A DNA stretch of 64,000 nucleotides, taken from Jannaschia aquimarina. Lineage in GTDB: Bacteria > Pseudomonadota > Alphaproteobacteria > Rhodobacterales > Rhodobacteraceae. Of this stretch, positions 16,589 to 26,039 are shown one piece after another. A program made the translations under genes and the position numbers. Each line of letters begins with the position of its first letter. The first letter of the stretch is position 1. Under the pieces are notes generated by a model. It had not been told where the DNA came from, made no database searches, and saw only the letters and a program-made list of their open reading frames with translations. The DNA lies in assembly GCF_000877395.1 (NCBI RefSeq), contig NZ_JYFE01000060.1:186001-250000 (forward strand), read 5' to 3'.

Positions 16589-18469
16589 ATGACGAAGACC
16601 GGCCGTGGCCTGACACAGGATGGCGCATTCGATCTCCGCTGGCGCCGGGGTCGGCGTGACCTGATCGGACCGCTGACGCGGCTTTACGGCCCTGCCCACG
16701 ACGTCGATGCCCTGATGGAGCGTCTGCGCGACCTTCTCGAGTCGCATTGGCGAAAGCGCCCGGCCGATCTGCGGCAGCTCGATCTCGTACGGGATCTCGA
16801 CCCGAACTGGTTTCTCTCCGAAGAGATGGTCGCCTACGTCTTCTACGTGGACCGCTTTGCCGGCGGGTTCCGCGATCTGCCGTCGCGCATCGGATATCTG
16901 CGCGATCTGGGCGTCACCTATGCCCATGTCATGCCCTGCCTGATGCCCCGCCCCGGTCAATCCGACGGGGGTTACGCGGTGATGGATTATCGGCGGATCG
17001 ACCCGGCGCTGGGCTCGATGACGGATTTCCGGGAGGCGACGCTGGCGCTTCGCGAGGCGGGGATGAGCACCTGCATCGACATGGTGCTGAACCACACCGC
17101 GAAGGAGCATGACTGGGCCCGGAAGGCTCGCGACGGCGATCCGTTCTACCAAGCGTTCTACCGCATGTTCGATGACGAGACGCTGCCCCGCGCCTACGAG
17201 GAGACCCTGCTGGAGATCTTTCCGGACCAGGCGCCCGGCAACTTCACCTACTACCCCGAGATGGGAAAATGGGTCTGGACCACGTTCAACGAGTACCAGT
17301 GGGACCTGAACTGGGAAAACCCGGAGGTCTATCTCGCGATCCTCGACACGATCCTGTTCCTGGCGAACAAGGGGGTCGAGGTGTTCCGGCTGGATGCCGT
17401 GGCCTTCATGTGGAAGCGGATCGGCACGATCTGCCAGAACCTGCCGGAAGTGCATGACATCCTTCAGGCGTTGACCCAAGCGACCCGGATCGCCGCGCCC
17501 GCCGTCATCCACAAGGCCGAGGCGATCGTGGGACCGGCCGACCTCGTCCCCTATCTGGGCATGGAGAGCCATCAGGGCCGCGAGAGCCAGTTGGCCTACC
17601 ATAACAACCTCATGGTGCAATATTGGTCATCGCTGGCGGCCCGTGACACGCGGTTGATGACGCACGTCCTGCGCACCCACTTCCCCGAGCGGTTCCAACG
17701 CGCCTGTTTCGCGACCTACATCCGCTGCCACGATGACATAGGGTGGGCGATCACGCCGGAGGACACGGCCCATGTGCCCGGCATCACGGCTCCCGAGCAC
17801 CGCGCCTTTCTCGCCGACTACTATGCGGGCCGGTTTCCCGGCAGCTTTGCACGGGGCGCGGACTTCCAGGTCAATCCGGAGACGGGGGACAAGCGGACGA
17901 ATGGGAGTTTCGCATCGCTTGCGGGACTGGAGGCCGCACTCGACGCCGACGATTCCGCGCAGGTCGACCTGGCGGTCGCGCGCATCCTGCTGGGGCATGC
18001 ACTGATCGCATCCTACGGAGGCGTGCCGTTGATCTACATGGGCGACGAGATCGGCCTTCTGAACGACGACGGCTACCTGTCCGATCCGGTCAAGGCCGAT
18101 GACGGGCGCTGGATGCAGCGGCCGCCCATGGACTGGACGCGTGCCGCTGAAGCGATGGCGGGCGATGGGCCGCACGGCCGCATCTATCGCGGCACGCAGC
18201 ACATCCTGTCCGTGAGGAAACGGACGATGCAACTGGCCTCGGATGTCCCGACCCGCGTGATTGACACAGGCAACCGCGGCGTCTTTGCCTACCTCCGTCT
18301 TGGCGATGACCGGACGATCAGCTGTCTGTGCAACTTCACGGAACATCCCCAGAGCGTGGGTCTCGACGTGCCGCCCGGTGCGATCGACCTGTTGACCGGC
18401 CAGCCGCCCGGAAGGTCGGGAAACCTGATCGGTCTGGCCCCGTATCAGGCCGTCTGGCTGCGCGCCTGA
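16589..18469 (+). CDS. Amylosucrase (GH13)
   Basis: A 626-residue glycoside hydrolase family 13 enzyme of the amylosucrase type, which transfers glucose from sucrose onto an alpha-1,4-glucan and releases fructose. Visible GH13 features: DRFAGGFRDL near residue 88, GYAVMDYR near 128, DMVLNHTAKEHDW (164-176), the nucleophile Asp269 in VFRLDAVAFMWK, the acid/base Glu311 in HKAEAIVGP, and RCHDDIGWA near 379. The N-terminal domain and full length match amylosucrases rather than trehalose or sucrose hydrolases. There is no signal peptide, so it acts in the cytoplasm. It has a GGGAGGA site and stands alone; a glycogen-like storage role is an inference. Confidence 0.9.
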   Translation: MTKTGRGLTQDGAFDLRWRRGRRDLIGPLTRLYGPAHDVDALMERLRDLLESHWRKRPADLRQLDLVRDLDPNWFLSEEMVAYVFYVDRFAGGFRDLPSRIGYLRDLGVTYAHVMPCLMPRPGQSDGGYAVMDYRRIDPALGSMTDFREATLALREAGMSTCIDMVLNHTAKEHDWARKARDGDPFYQAFYRMFDDETLPRAYEETLLEIFPDQAPGNFTYYPEMGKWVWTTFNEYQWDLNWENPEVYLAILDTILFLANKGVEVFRLDAVAFMWKRIGTICQNLPEVHDILQALTQATRIAAPAVIHKAEAIVGPADLVPYLGMESHQGRESQLAYHNNLMVQYWSSLAARDTRLMTHVLRTHFPERFQRACFATYIRCHDDIGWAITPEDTAHVPGITAPEHRAFLADYYAGRFPGSFARGADFQVNPETGDKRTNGSFASLAGLEAALDADDSAQVDLAVARILLGHALIASYGGVPLIYMGDEIGLLNDDGYLSDPVKADDGRWMQRPPMDWTRAAEAMAGDGPHGRIYRGTQHILSVRKRTMQLASDVPTRVIDTGNRGVFAYLRLGDDRTISCLCNFTEHPQSVGLDVPPGAIDLLTGQPPGRSGNLIGLAPYQAVWLRA

Positions 18470-18510
18470 GTGGCGCTGGACGCCGGAAGGTCCCCACGAT
18501 AGGTTTGGTT

Positions 18511-18601
18511 CCACCTCGGGGTGCCTGCTCGTCAGGCTGAGATGCGCGTCCGCGCGAACCCGTTGAACCTGAACCGGTTAAGACCGGCGGAGGGAAGGTG
18601 C
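18511..18601 (+). promoter_or_regulatory. TPP (THI-box) riboswitch
   Basis: The conserved TPP aptamer elements occur in order: GGGGTGCC at 18518-18525, GGCTGAGAT at 18535-18543, then GAACCCGTTGAACCTGAACC (18556-18575) and the ACCGGCGGAGGGA block (18583-18595). The P1 helix pairs CACCT (18512-18516) with AGGTG (18596-18600). Downstream, CTCC (18607-18610) can pair with the Shine-Dalgarno GGAG (18632-18635) of thiB, which suggests control of translation start when TPP is bound. The expression platform is inferred. Confidence 0.95.
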
Positions 18602-18641
18602 ACCCGCTCCTCGCCATCCGCCCGTCGCTATGGAGTGAGAG

Positions 18642-19613
18642 ATGAGGATCACCATCGCAACGGGATTGACGTTCATCGCCGCGCAAGCCTGCGCCGAGAC
18701 ATTGACCGTCTACGCCCCCGACTACTTCGCCAGCGAATGGGGCCCCGGCCCTGCCATCGCCGAAGCCTTCGAGGCCGAGACGGGCCATACGCTCGAATAC
18801 GTCACAGGCGACGTGCTGCCCCGCCTGCGGCTGGAGGGCGAGAACACGCAGGCCGATGTCGTGATCGGACTGAATACCGACACCGCGCAGCCGGCGCGCG
18901 AGACCGGGCTGTTCGCTCCTCACAATGTCGACCTGTCCGGCCTGACGCTGCCCGTCGACTGGACGGACGAAACCTTCCTGCCGTTCAACTGGGGCCACAC
19001 CGCCTTTGTCTACGACCGGACCCGCCTGCAAGACGTTCCGGCCAGCTTCGCCGACCTGCTGGACGCGCCCGACGATCTGAGGATCGTCGTGCAGGATCCC
19101 CGCTCCTCGGTGTCCGGTCTGGCCCTGGGCCTCTGGATGAACGCCGTCTTCGGCGACGAGGCGGATGAAGCCTGGGCCGCGCTGTCGGACAATATCGTCA
19201 CGGTGACGGCCGGATGGTCCGAGAGCTACGGCATGTTCACCGAAGGCGAGGCGGACATGGTGCTGTCCTACACGACCTCGCCCGCCTACCACATCATCGC
19301 CGAAGAGGACGACACCAAGGCGGCTGCGATTTTTCCCGAAGGGCATTACGTGATGGTCGAGACGGCGGCACAGCTTGCCGGGACCGACCAGCCCGAACTG
19401 GCTCAGGCCTTCATGGATTTCGTCCTGTCGCCCGAATTCCAGTCGATCATTCCGACCGGCAACTGGTCCTTCCCGGCCAAGCAGGCGGGCGAGCTTCCAG
19501 CGGGCTTCGAGAAGCTGGCCCTGCCGGAGACGGCACTCGTCTATACGCCCGAAGAGGCGGAGGCGCTGCGCGATGATGTGGTCGAGGCCTTCCAGACGGG
19601 ACTGCGCCGCTGA
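18642..19613 (+). CDS. thiB: Thiamine ABC transporter substrate-binding protein
   Basis: Periplasmic thiamine/TMP/TPP-binding protein of the ThiBPQ importer. The 323-residue product has a short signal peptide (cleavage near CAE-TLTVYAPD, residue 18) and ThiB-like blocks: SEWGPGPAIAEAFEAETG, NTQADVVIGLNTD, FLPFNWGHTAFVYDR, VQDPRSSVSGLALG and LSYTTSPAYH. It sits directly behind the TPP riboswitch and ahead of thiP and thiQ, which together fix the assignment. Confidence 0.95.
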   Translation: MRITIATGLTFIAAQACAETLTVYAPDYFASEWGPGPAIAEAFEAETGHTLEYVTGDVLPRLRLEGENTQADVVIGLNTDTAQPARETGLFAPHNVDLSGLTLPVDWTDETFLPFNWGHTAFVYDRTRLQDVPASFADLLDAPDDLRIVVQDPRSSVSGLALGLWMNAVFGDEADEAWAALSDNIVTVTAGWSESYGMFTEGEADMVLSYTTSPAYHIIAEEDDTKAAAIFPEGHYVMVETAAQLAGTDQPELAQAFMDFVLSPEFQSIIPTGNWSFPAKQAGELPAGFEKLALPETALVYTPEEAEALRDDVVEAFQTGLRR

Positions 19614-19624
19614 CATCTTCACGG

Positions 19625-21121
19625 TTGGGGCAGGCCGTCGCGGCAGCGCTGATCGCGGCGCTGATCCTGCCCCTGATCGCGGTCGCCTGGCGCGCCGAGG
19701 GCTGGGCCGCCCTGCCCGCGCGGGACTGGGGCGCGTTGTGGTTCACGCTCTGGCAGGCGGCGGTGTCGGCCGCCCTGTCGGTGCTGTTCGCAGTGCCGGT
19801 CGCACGGGCGCTGGCGCGGCGGCACTTCGTCGGCCGCGGTGTGGTGATCCTGCTTCTGGGGGCGCCGTTCATCCTGCCGACCCTCGTCGCCGTTCTGGGT
19901 CTGATTGCCGTCTTCGGCCGGTCGGGCTGGTTGGGCGCGCTGGACTTGCCGCTTTACGGTCCACAGGGCGTCATCCTGGCGCACGTGTTCTTCAACATGC
20001 CGCTGGCCGTGCGTCTGATTCTGCAGGGCTGGCTCTCCTTGCCGGGAGAGCGCCTGCGTCTCGCGGCATCGCTGGGCTTTACAGCCAAGGACACGTTTCG
20101 CCTGCTGGAATGGCCGATGCTGCGCGCCATCGCGCCCGGCGTGTTCCTCGTGATCTTTCTGATCTGCACCATGTCATTCGCCATCGCCCTCGCCCTGGGC
20201 GGGGGGCCGCGCTCGACGACGGTCGAACTGGCGATTTATCAGGCTTTTCGGTTCGACTTCGACCTGGGGCGCGCCTCGGCGCTTGCGGCGATCCAGTTGG
20301 CCATCGGTGCTTTGGCCGCACTGCTGACGTTTCGTCTGGCACTTCCGTCCGGGTTCGGGGCGGGCCTGGACCGGACCGTCCGCCGCTGGGACTCGGGGGG
20401 ATGGCTTCGGTGGCAAGACTGGGTCGCGATCCTTGCGGCCTGCGGGTTCCTGCTGATGCCGATGGCCGCCGTCTTGGCCGATGGAGTGCTTGCGGTGCTG
20501 TCCCTGCCTTCCTCGGTCTGGTGGGCCGCGCTGAGATCGCTGGCAATCGCCATGACGGCCGCGTTCGCGACAGCGGCTCTTGCCTTGCCGATGGCGCTGG
20601 CTGTCGCGCGGGGGCGCGACTGGGTCGAGGTGGCGGGTGCCCTGACGCTCACGGCGTCCCCACTTGTCCTCGGAGTCGGCCTCTATCTGATCCTCTTGCC
20701 CGTCGCGAACCCGGTCGCGCTTGCCTTGCCGGTGACGGCGGGCGTGAACGTGATGCTGGCCCTGCCCTTTGCGCTCCGCGCCCTGATCCCGGCGGCGCAG
20801 GATGTGACTGGCGACCACGGCCGACTCGCCGCATCGCTGGGTCTAAGCGGTTGGACATGGTTGCGTCTGGTCGGTCTGCCGCGAATGCGGCGGCCCCTCG
20901 GCTATGCGATGGGGCTGACCGCGGCGCTTTCCGCTGGCGACCTGGGCGTCATCGCGCTTTTCGCGCGGCCGGGCGATGCGACCCTGCCGCTGGCGATGTA
21001 TCAACTCATGGGCAGCTACCGGCTGGAAGAGGCAAAGGCCGCCGCCCTGATCCTCGTGGTTCTGGCTCTGGGCCTGTTCTGGGTCTTCGAGCGGGGAGGC
21101 CGCCATGCTGACGCTCGATGA
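19625..21121 (+). CDS. thiP: Thiamine ABC transporter permease
   Basis: A 498-residue membrane protein with about 12 segments, made of two fused permease domains like ThiP. The two coupling loops are visible: LAASLGFTAKDTFRLLEWP near residue 148 and LAASLGLSGWTWLRLVGLP near 400. The start is uncertain: TTG at 19625 is the best candidate, since the preceding 11 bases after the thiB stop hold no ATG or GTG in frame. It overlaps thiQ by 17 bases. Confidence 0.92.
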   Translation: MGQAVAAALIAALILPLIAVAWRAEGWAALPARDWGALWFTLWQAAVSAALSVLFAVPVARALARRHFVGRGVVILLLGAPFILPTLVAVLGLIAVFGRSGWLGALDLPLYGPQGVILAHVFFNMPLAVRLILQGWLSLPGERLRLAASLGFTAKDTFRLLEWPMLRAIAPGVFLVIFLICTMSFAIALALGGGPRSTTVELAIYQAFRFDFDLGRASALAAIQLAIGALAALLTFRLALPSGFGAGLDRTVRRWDSGGWLRWQDWVAILAACGFLLMPMAAVLADGVLAVLSLPSSVWWAALRSLAIAMTAAFATAALALPMALAVARGRDWVEVAGALTLTASPLVLGVGLYLILLPVANPVALALPVTAGVNVMLALPFALRALIPAAQDVTGDHGRLAASLGLSGWTWLRLVGLPRMRRPLGYAMGLTAALSAGDLGVIALFARPGDATLPLAMYQLMGSYRLEEAKAAALILVVLALGLFWVFERGGRHADAR

Positions 21122-21800
21122 CCTGCGCATCTCGCTTGGAGACTTCACCCTTCGCGCAGACGCGACCATCGCAAGCGGTGGCGTGACCGCCCTGATCGGA
21201 GCGAGTGGTTCCGGGAAATCGACGCTGCTGGCCGCGATCGCCGGGTTCCTAGCGCCGGTATCGGGACGTATCCTGATCGACGAACGGGACATGGCCGGCA
21301 TCGCACCCGGTGAAAGGCCCCTTTCCATCCTGTTTCAGGATCAGAACCTCTTCCCGCATCTTTCCATAGCCCGGAACGTCGGGTTGGGCCTGCGCCCCGA
21401 TCTGCGCCTCAACGAAACACAGGTCGAACGGCGGGACGAGGTTTTGCGTCAGGTCGGGCTGGCTGGACTGGGGGACCGGTTGCCACGGGACCTTTCCGGG
21501 GGCCAGCAATCCCGCGCCGCCCTTGCCCGCGCTCTCTTGCGGGCGCGCCCCTGGCTGCTGCTGGACGAACCGTTCTCCGCCCTCGGGCCTGCGCTTCGAT
21601 CCGAAATGCTCGACCTCGTCGAGCGCACGGCACGGGACGAGGGGCTATCCGTGCTGATGGTCACCCACGATCCGGAGGACGCAAAGAGGATCGCGGACCG
21701 GACTGCATTCATCGCCGAAGGCAAGCTGCAGGAACCCCGTCCGACCGCAGACCTCTTTTCCGATCCGCCGAACGCGCTGCGCGAGTACCTGGGCGAATGA
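21105..21800 (+). CDS. thiQ: Thiamine ABC transporter ATP-binding protein
   Basis: The 231-residue ATPase of the thiamine importer. It has Walker A GASGSGKST at 32-40, a Q-loop region LFQDQNLFPHL, the signature DLSGGQQSRAALARAL near 127, Walker B WLLLDEPFSALG near 147 and the H-loop VTHDPEDA. It is short because it lacks the C-terminal regulatory domain, as ThiQ proteins do. Last gene of the riboswitch-controlled operon. Confidence 0.95.
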   Translation: MLTLDDLRISLGDFTLRADATIASGGVTALIGASGSGKSTLLAAIAGFLAPVSGRILIDERDMAGIAPGERPLSILFQDQNLFPHLSIARNVGLGLRPDLRLNETQVERRDEVLRQVGLAGLGDRLPRDLSGGQQSRAALARALLRARPWLLLDEPFSALGPALRSEMLDLVERTARDEGLSVLMVTHDPEDAKRIADRTAFIAEGKLQEPRPTADLFSDPPNALREYLGE

Positions 21801-21803
21801 AAA

Positions 21804-21823
21804 AGGGCGCCCGAAGGCGCCCT
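21804..21823 (-). terminator. Rho-independent terminator of petABC
   Basis: A perfect 8-bp stem (AGGGCGCC at 21804-21811 and GGCGCCCT at 21816-21823) with a 4-base loop. Read on the minus strand the loop is TTCG, a stabilising tetraloop, and the stem is followed by TTTT, so it fits a terminator for the bc1 operon. On the plus strand it directly follows thiQ and may also stop that transcript, though no T-run is seen on that side. Confidence 0.8.
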
Positions 21824-21845
21824 ATCTCAATCTGTCCGGGGCAGA

Positions 21846-22658
21846 TCATTCTGCCGGTGTGTTCACCTTCTTGTGCGGTTTGACCGGCGCCCAGATCTTC
21901 TTGTTCGTGAAGTAGAGCAGCACCGACAGGATGCCGAGCATCAGGATCGCGACGAGACCCATCTGCTTGCGCGCGGCCAGCTTTGGCTCGGCGGTCCACA
22001 TCAGGAATGCAGCAACGTCTTTCGAGATGCTTTCAGCGTCGGTAGGCGACCCGTCGTCGAATACGACATCATCGCCATAGATGACCGGCGCCATGCTGAT
22101 CCATCCGCCCGGGAACGCGGTGTTCTCGTACAGGATGCTCCCGGCCTGCTCCATCTCCTCGCCGGTATAGCCCATCAAGAGAGACGCGATGTATTCGGGA
22201 CCGCCCATTCCCTTGATGATCTGGTTGATCCCAAGGTTGTATGGGCCGCTGAACCCGGCCCGTGCCTTCGCCATGAGCGACAGATCGGGCGCGCCGACCG
22301 AGTTGTTCTCTGGGAACTTGTCGGTCAGGGCGGCCGGACGGAAATCCCCGAGACCGTCGTTCAGCGACGGGTCGAACACCTCGAACAGCTCCGCATAGGC
22401 GGTCGCCTCTTCTTCGGTAAAGCCGACGCCGCCTTCATCCGCGAGGTTGCGGAACGCCACGTATTTGATGCCGTGGCAGGCCGAACAGATCTCGGTGTAG
22501 ACCTTCAGGCCGCGCTGGAGCTGGTTCTGATCGTAGGTGCCGAACGGACCTTCGAACGGGAACGCGTAGTCGGTCACCTCTCCCGCCTTCCCGGCGGCAA
22601 AAGCCGCCGAGGTCGAGAGGGTCAGTGCCGCGAGGGCGGTGGTGAGTTTCTTCATCAT
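21846..22658 (-). CDS. petC: Ubiquinol-cytochrome c reductase, cytochrome c1
   Basis: Haem c subunit of the bc1 complex, passing electrons from the Rieske protein to cytochrome c. The 270-residue product has a cleaved signal peptide (AAFA-AGKAG), the haem-attachment motif CSACH (residues 58-62), the likely axial Met in WISMAP and a C-terminal membrane anchor MGLVAILMLGILSVLLYF. I chose ATG 22658 because GGAG lies at good spacing; ATGs at 22664 and 22655 are also in frame. Last gene of the petABC operon, followed by a terminator. Confidence 0.95.
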   Translation of the reverse strand: MMKKLTTALAALTLSTSAAFAAGKAGEVTDYAFPFEGPFGTYDQNQLQRGLKVYTEICSACHGIKYVAFRNLADEGGVGFTEEEATAYAELFEVFDPSLNDGLGDFRPAALTDKFPENNSVGAPDLSLMAKARAGFSGPYNLGINQIIKGMGGPEYIASLLMGYTGEEMEQAGSILYENTAFPGGWISMAPVIYGDDVVFDDGSPTDAESISKDVAAFLMWTAEPKLAARKQMGLVAILMLGILSVLLYFTNKKIWAPVKPHKKVNTPAE

Positions 22659-22663
22659 TTCCA

Positions 22664-24034
22664 TCACTCCGCGGGCGTGGCCGCCTTTTCGCCGGGCAGG
22701 CGCATGCCTGTGCCCGTGCCGCCATCGGTGTCCGAGCCGTAATGCTCCGCGAAGTCCTGTTCGATGGTCGCCGGACGCGGCAGCGGCTTCTCGATGACGC
22801 CCAGGAGCGGCAGGATCACCAGGAAGTAGGCGAACCAGTAGGCCGATCCGAGCAGCGACAGCGAGGCCCACGGCTCTTCGGCGGGCATGGAGCCCAGCCA
22901 CATCAGGAAGAAGAAGTCGACCACAAGCAGCCAGAACCACCACTTGAACATCGGACGGTACCGACCCGAGCGGACCGACGACGTGTCGAGCCAGGGCGCG
23001 AAGGCCATGACCGCGATCGCGCCGAACATGGCGAGCACGCCGAAGAAGGCCGCGTCGATGATCCCGCCCGAGATCCAGTTGAAGAACATCACGATCCAGA
23101 CGTCGGACGTGAAGGCACGCAGGATCGCGTAGAAGGGCAGGAAGTACCATTCCGGCACGATGTGCGCGGGCGTCGCAAGCGGGTTCGCCTCGATGTAGTT
23201 GTCGGGGTGACCCAGATAGTTGGGCATGAAGCCGACGATGGCGAAGAAGACCAGCAGGATGATCGCAAGGGCATAGAGGTCCTTGATCACGAAGTAGGGC
23301 CAGAACGGCAGCGTGTCCGCCTTGGCTTCAGCCTTCGAGGTGCGGCGCACCTCGACCCCGGTGGGGTTGTTGTTGCCGGTGGAGTGGAAGGACCAGATCT
23401 TCACGATCGAGAGGCCCAGGATCAGGAACGGCATCAGGTAGTGCAACGAGAAGAAACGCGTCAGCGTCGCGTTGCCAACTGCCGGTCCGCCCAGCAGCCA
23501 GGTCTGGAGGCCCTCACCGATGAACGGGATCGCGCCGAAGAGGCCGGTGATCACCGTCGCGCCCCAGAAGGACATCTGACCCCAAGGCAGAACGTAGCCC
23601 ATGAAGGCCGTGCCCATCATCAGCAGGTAGATCAGGATGCCCAGAATCCACGTGATCTCTCGCGGGGCCTTGTAGGACCCGTAGTAAAGATTGCGGAAGA
23701 TGTGCGCGTAGACCGCCACGAAGAACAGCGATGCGCCGTTCTGGTGGATATAGCGCAGCGCCCAACCGCCGTTCACGTCGCGCATGATGTGCTCGACCGA
23801 GGCGAAGGCCAGATCGACATGGGGCGTGTAGTGCATGACCAGCACGATGCCGGTCACGATCTGAAGGACCAGCGTGAACGTCAGGATGATGCCCCAGATC
23901 CACATCCAGTTGAGGTTCTTGGGGGTAGGGATCATCAGGGTGTTGTAGAGCAGCCCGATGATCGGAATGCGGCTCTCGACCCATTTTTCGCCGGAAGTCT
24001 TCGGCTCGTAATGGTCGTGGGGGATACCAGCCAT
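22664..24034 (-). CDS. petB: Ubiquinol-cytochrome c reductase, cytochrome b
   Basis: Cytochrome b of the bc1 complex, holding haems bL and bH and both quinone sites. The 456-residue membrane protein has [12 protein letters not shown] near residue 62, [16 protein letters not shown] (haem His), the [11 protein letters not shown] helix near 150, the PEWY motif at [15 protein letters not shown] near 290, and a long C-terminal extension common in alphaproteobacteria. It lies between petA and petC, 12 bases after petA and adjoining the petC start. Confidence 0.97.
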   Translation of the reverse strand: MAGIPHDHYEPKTSGEKWVESRIPIIGLLYNTLMIPTPKNLNWMWIWGIILTFTLVLQIVTGIVLVMHYTPHVDLAFASVEHIMRDVNGGWALRYIHQNGASLFFVAVYAHIFRNLYYGSYKAPREITWILGILIYLLMMGTAFMGYVLPWGQMSFWGATVITGLFGAIPFIGEGLQTWLLGGPAVGNATLTRFFSLHYLMPFLILGLSIVKIWSFHSTGNNNPTGVEVRRTSKAEAKADTLPFWPYFVIKDLYALAIILLVFFAIVGFMPNYLGHPDNYIEANPLATPAHIVPEWYFLPFYAILRAFTSDVWIVMFFNWISGGIIDAAFFGVLAMFGAIAVMAFAPWLDTSSVRSGRYRPMFKWWFWLLVVDFFFLMWLGSMPAEEPWASLSLLGSAYWFAYFLVILPLLGVIEKPLPRPATIEQDFAEHYGSDTDGGTGTGMRLPGEKAATPAE

Positions 24035-24046
24035 AGAATCCTCTCC

Positions 24047-24628
24047 TTATCCGAGCAGAATCGTTGTTTCGTCAGTGAACTGCGCCGGGGGAACCGGTAG
24101 GTTCCGGGGCGCGGGGCCGCGACGGATGCGGCCGGCAGTGTCGTAGTGGGAGCCGTGGCACGGGCAGAACCAGCCGCCGAAATCGCCGGCATTGCCCAGC
24201 GGAACGCAGCCCAGATGCGTGCAGACACCCATCATGACCAGCCACTCGCCGGTATTCTCGCCCGAAAAGTCGGCGATGGACCGGTTTTCGTCGGCGGCGG
24301 ATGCCTCGGCTTCGATGTTCTCGTTGTTCGCCAGCGGATCGGGAAGGCTGTCGACCTCGCCATCGGTCTCGCGCGCGGCGGCGATTTCTTCCTCGGTCCG
24401 GCGCCGGATGAAAACCGGCTTGCCCAGCCACATCGCGGTGATCTGCGTCCCGGGCTCGAGGCCGGCGACGTCGACGGGGATCGTCGACAGGGCCAGCACG
24501 TCGGCCGAGGGATTCATCTGATTGATCAGGGGCCAGACCGCCGCACCCGTCACCACTACGCCGGCCGCACCGGTGGCGTAGTAGAGAAAGTCGCGGCGCA
24601 TGTAGTTTTGGTCTTCGGCTTGGGACAC
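24047..24628 (-). CDS. petA: Ubiquinol-cytochrome c reductase, Rieske iron-sulfur subunit
   Basis: The Rieske [2Fe-2S] protein of the bc1 complex. The 193-residue product has a twin-Arg-like N-terminus ([14 protein letters not shown]) leading into the membrane anchor, then cluster-binding box I CTHLGC (136-141) and box II CPCHGS (155-160). The start is GTG at 24628, with GGAGAGTGAG upstream. An acidic insertion (about residues 78-118) precedes the cluster domain, as in other Rhodobacterales Rieske proteins. First gene of the operon. Confidence 0.96.
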   Translation of the reverse strand: MSQAEDQNYMRRDFLYYATGAAGVVVTGAAVWPLINQMNPSADVLALSTIPVDVAGLEPGTQITAMWLGKPVFIRRRTEEEIAAARETDGEVDSLPDPLANNENIEAEASAADENRSIADFSGENTGEWLVMMGVCTHLGCVPLGNAGDFGGWFCPCHGSHYDTAGRIRRGPAPRNLPVPPAQFTDETTILLG

Positions 24629-24789
24629 GTCTCACTCTCCAAGACTTGACGGCAGTCGATGCACGTTAGAACGCGGGATCTGCCAGCGCGGTTTCGCGGG
24701 CCTATAGCGCGATAACGCTCGTAGATGCCAGCGGACAATGTAACGCACGCGATCCAGGAGGGTAGCCGGATCGGACGGATGGTCGCATC

Positions 24790-25629
24790 TCAGCGTGCCA
24801 GACGCATCAGGACGACCCCGCAGAGCGTCAGGAAAACCGAGGCCGCGCGCGCCAGATCCACCCGCTCTCTCAGGACCAGCGCGCCGATCAGGACCGCGAA
24901 GATGATCGACGACTCGCGAAGCGCCGTCACGAGGGCCAAGGGCGCCTGCGTGAATGCCCAGACGACGATCGCATAGGCCGTGAAGCTGGCCCAGCCGCCG
25001 CCGAAGAAGGCCGCGGGGGCGGCCTTGGGCAACTGCAAGAGAAGGCCGGGACGCTTGAGGCGGGTGTAGAGCGCGAACGGGAACGCGCCCAGGAACGCGA
25101 CCCAGCCGAAAAAGGCGACCGGACTGTCGGAAAGCCGCGCACCGATTCCATCTGCCAGCGAATAGCTTGCGATGAAGAGACCCGTAATCAGCGCCGCAAG
25201 GATCGCCTGAGGCGCGGCACGGCCCGCCCGGGCGGCGCCGATGGAGAGGATCCCGATCGCGATCAGGCCGATCGCGAGCAGTTGCTGGCCGGTCAGGGCC
25301 GCCCCGAGGAACGCGACCGAAACCAGCGTCACGATCACCGGGGCAGATCCACGCGCGATGGGATAGACTTGGCTGAGATCGCCGAGTTCATAGGAGCGCA
25401 ACAGGAACCATTGGTAACCGAAATGCAGCGCGACGCTGAAGGCGATCCACGGCCAGGCCTCCGGCGCCGGCGCCGGAAGGACGAGAATCGCGAGCGCGCC
25501 CGGTACCGCGTGGCCTATGGACATGCCCGCCATGCTGGCGAGCTTGTCCGACCCGCCCTTCACCACCGCGTTCCATCCGGCATGCAGAAGGGCGGCCAGA
25601 AGGACGGCAAAGAAGACCGTTGCCGTCAA
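24790..25629 (-). CDS. EamA/DMT family membrane transporter
   Basis: A 279-residue protein with about ten hydrophobic segments in two EamA-like halves, typical of drug/metabolite exporters. Conserved-looking features are the N-terminal LLAALLHAGWNAVVKGG, GLFIASYSLADGIGA in the middle and REsSIIFAVLIGALVLRERV near the end. The start is TTG at 25629, overlapping the stop of the upstream GNAT gene (TTGA). The cargo is unknown. The 161 bp to petA on its other side hold nothing recognisable apart from the petA promoter region. Confidence 0.85.
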   Translation of the reverse strand: MTATVFFAVLLAALLHAGWNAVVKGGSDKLASMAGMSIGHAVPGALAILVLPAPAPEAWPWIAFSVALHFGYQWFLLRSYELGDLSQVYPIARGSAPVIVTLVSVAFLGAALTGQQLLAIGLIAIGILSIGAARAGRAAPQAILAALITGLFIASYSLADGIGARLSDSPVAFFGWVAFLGAFPFALYTRLKRPGLLLQLPKAAPAAFFGGGWASFTAYAIVVWAFTQAPLALVTALRESSIIFAVLIGALVLRERVDLARAASVFLTLCGVVLMRLAR

Positions 25630-26039
25630 AGCCCTTTCCTCATGTCGCGGTGCGGGATGCCCGCATCGTCGTAGGGCGGACCCTCGGCAGTGAAGCCCAG
25701 GCTCTCATACCAGGGGATGACCGTTTCCTGCGCTGACAGGTAGGCGCGCGTGGCGCCATCCCGCCGGGCCGCCTCCATCGCGGCCTCTATCAATCGCTTC
25801 GCATGGCCCCGGCCCCTCGCTCTGGCCAGGGTGGCGACGCGACCGATCTTGACTTCGCCGTCGGTCACCTTGCTGCGCAGGGTGGCCACGGGGTGGTCGT
25901 TTTCGTGCAGTACCCAGTGGGTGAAGCCCGGATCCGTGCCATCCAGTTCGAGCGGCTCCGGGATGCCCTGTTCCTCTATGAAGACGGCGCGCCTGATCGC
26001 GACGGCTTCGGGCGGCAACTCGTCGTGACGCGCGATCAT
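25626..26039 (-). CDS. GNAT family N-acetyltransferase
   Basis: A 137-residue acetyl-CoA-dependent N-acetyltransferase. The acetyl-CoA-binding A-motif is visible as VATLARARGRGHAKRLIEAA (about 68-87), followed by LSAQETVIPWYESLGF. The N-terminal IRRAVFIEEQGIPEPLE is typical of the ElaA/YjcF-like subgroup. The substrate is unknown. It overlaps both neighbours by 4 bases in a five-gene chain, so it is probably co-transcribed with the membrane protein and GST. Confidence 0.88.
   Translation of the reverse strand: MIARHDELPPEAVAIRRAVFIEEQGIPEPLELDGTDPGFTHWVLHENDHPVATLRSKVTDGEVKIGRVATLARARGRGHAKRLIEAAMEAARRDGATRAYLSAQETVIPWYESLGFTAEGPPYDDAGIPHRDMRKGL

Noticed and set aside
18336-19622. A 428-codon minus-strand frame over the riboswitch and thiB
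   Set aside because: It is antisense to thiB and a perfect TPP aptamer and has no recognisable domain.
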